Notes under the pieces: model-generated
What the model was told of the DNA's origin: nothing
The model's database searches: none
What the model saw: only the letters and a program-made list of their open reading frames with translations
Source: Carnobacterium_A sp049673005
GTDB taxonomy: Bacteria > Bacillota > Bacilli > Lactobacillales > Carnobacteriaceae
Length of the DNA stretch: 5,934 bases
Assembly: GCF_049673005.1 (NCBI RefSeq)
Contig: NZ_JBATXB010000020.1
Span: 1-5,934 of the forward strand
Direction of reading: 5' to 3'
Shown here: positions 5,215-5,934 of the stretch, one piece after another
Numbering within the stretch: the stretch's first letter is position 1
Layout: every line of letters begins with the position of its first letter
Program-made: the position numbers and the translations under genes

Positions 5215-5934
5215 CTATTTAGAGCTTGGCGGGTTGAATTGACTCGCTAAATAAGCCATTTGAGATTCCGCTTGCATCATGACGGTATCTAAACGCGTAA
5301 ACATCGCGATATAATTTGACCGTTTTTTTTCTAAGCGTTCATTAAAACTGGTAATACTTTTGCTAATGTCTTTCATTTCTTTATCAAACGTATTCGATTT
5401 ATTTGTTATGATACCCGTTTTTTCAGAAATATAGCTATCAATCAACGAACGCATTTTTTGAGCCATACCATTTTCTTCATTGATTTTAACTGCGGGTTCG
5501 CCTTCAATACCTGGTTCAGTCTTATCAGGAGTAAAGAACAGATTTTTCACAGCTGTTGGGTCATTAGCCAATGCTTCTTTTAATTTTTTTGTATCTAATG
5601 TAGCTTTTCCTTCGCGATCAACGGTTATACCTACGTCCTTCATATTTTTCACAGACGTACTGCCATTATTCACATTAGCCGTCATTAACGAACGAAGACC
5701 CGTTTCCAATCGCATTAATGAACTATCACCAACTAAAGCACCTGTTTTATTTTTCTCTGCAGAGGGATCACCAACACTTAGTTGTTCTCCTATAAACGTT
5801 AAAATAGAGTTGTATTGGTCTACAACATCTTGGATCACTTTCTCGGTTTTAGCCGTATCTTCTTTTACCGTTATAGTCATTGGTTTATCTGCTTCAGTGA
5901 GTGCTTTAAGTGTTAGTGTAACACCATCAATTGC
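5215..5934 (-). CDS. fliD: Flagellar hook-associated protein 2 (filament cap) FliD, C-terminal part (cut by window edge)
   Basis: FliD forms the cap at the filament tip and guides insertion of exported flagellin. The reading frame is open to the right edge, giving 239 visible residues; the 5' part and start are outside. The ATG at 5878-5880 is internal, because 18 in-frame codons upstream (AIDGVTLTLKALTEADKP) continue the family pattern of the region just before the TITV segment. Visible features are ITVKEDTAKTEKVIQDVVDQYNSIL (21-45), VGITVDREGKATLDTKKLKEAL (101-122) with NLFF (131-134), then a C-terminal helical domain. That domain has GIITNKS (174-180), a long coiled-coil-like segment (180-209) and MFTRLDTVMMQAESQMAYLASQF (211-233), the conserved polymerising end. 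The TAG stop lies 21 bases before the fliT-like gene, so the two are probably co-transcribed. Confidence 0.95.
   Translation of the reverse strand, partial: AIDGVTLTLKALTEADKPMTITVKEDTAKTEKVIQDVVDQYNSILTFIGEQLSVGDPSAEKNKTGALVGDSSLMRLETGLRSLMTANVNNGSTSVKNMKDVGITVDREGKATLDTKKLKEALANDPTAVKNLFFTPDKTEPGIEGEPAVKINEENGMAQKMRSLIDSYISEKTGIITNKSNTFDKEMKDISKSITSFNERLEKKRSNYIAMFTRLDTVMMQAESQMAYLASQFNPPSSK

Overview
The window is a stretch of a flagellar gene cluster from a low-GC Gram-positive bacterium. All recognisable genes lie on the minus strand, so the order of transcription runs from the right edge to the left: fliD (3' part only), a fliT-like gene, fliS, a 425-base non-coding gap, then flgB, flgC, fliE, fliF, fliG and the first codons of fliH. 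AT-rich codon use, AGGAGG-type ribosome binding sites, frequent GTG starts and the Bacillus-type order flgB-flgC-fliE-fliF-fliG-fliH all point to a Firmicute. The short proteins and the fliD/fliT/fliS block next to the flgB block would suit a motile lactic acid bacterium (Carnobacterium, Vagococcus, motile Enterococcus or Lactobacillus type). The genus is an inference and cannot be settled from this window.

Right part (4378-5934): filament-end genes. fliD encodes the filament cap, the fliT-like gene probably its export chaperone, and fliS the flagellin chaperone. The fliT-like gene sits between fliD and fliS. The 87-base spacer before fliS carries a 12-bp hairpin on the transcribed strand.

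Middle (3953-4377): no gene. Downstream of fliS are two terminator-like hairpins followed by U-tracts, both with G-U pairs that form only in the minus-strand transcript. Beyond them come a possible vegetative-type promoter and a 60-70-base imperfect palindrome that would lie in the flgB leader. The two gene blocks are therefore probably separate transcription units.

Left part (1-3952): early basal-body genes, tightly packed and probably one operon. FlgB and FlgC are proximal rod subunits, FliE joins the rod to the MS ring, FliF forms the MS ring, FliG is the rotor protein that binds the FliF tail, and FliH is the regulator of the export ATPase. Gaps are 24-29 bases or less. fliF and fliG are directly adjacent, and fliG overlaps fliH by 17 bases, which suggests translational coupling.

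No new biological system was found. The points worth a second look are the structured non-coding elements, the start-site arrangements, the divergent FliT-like protein and an H-to-Q change in the FliM-binding motif of FliG.
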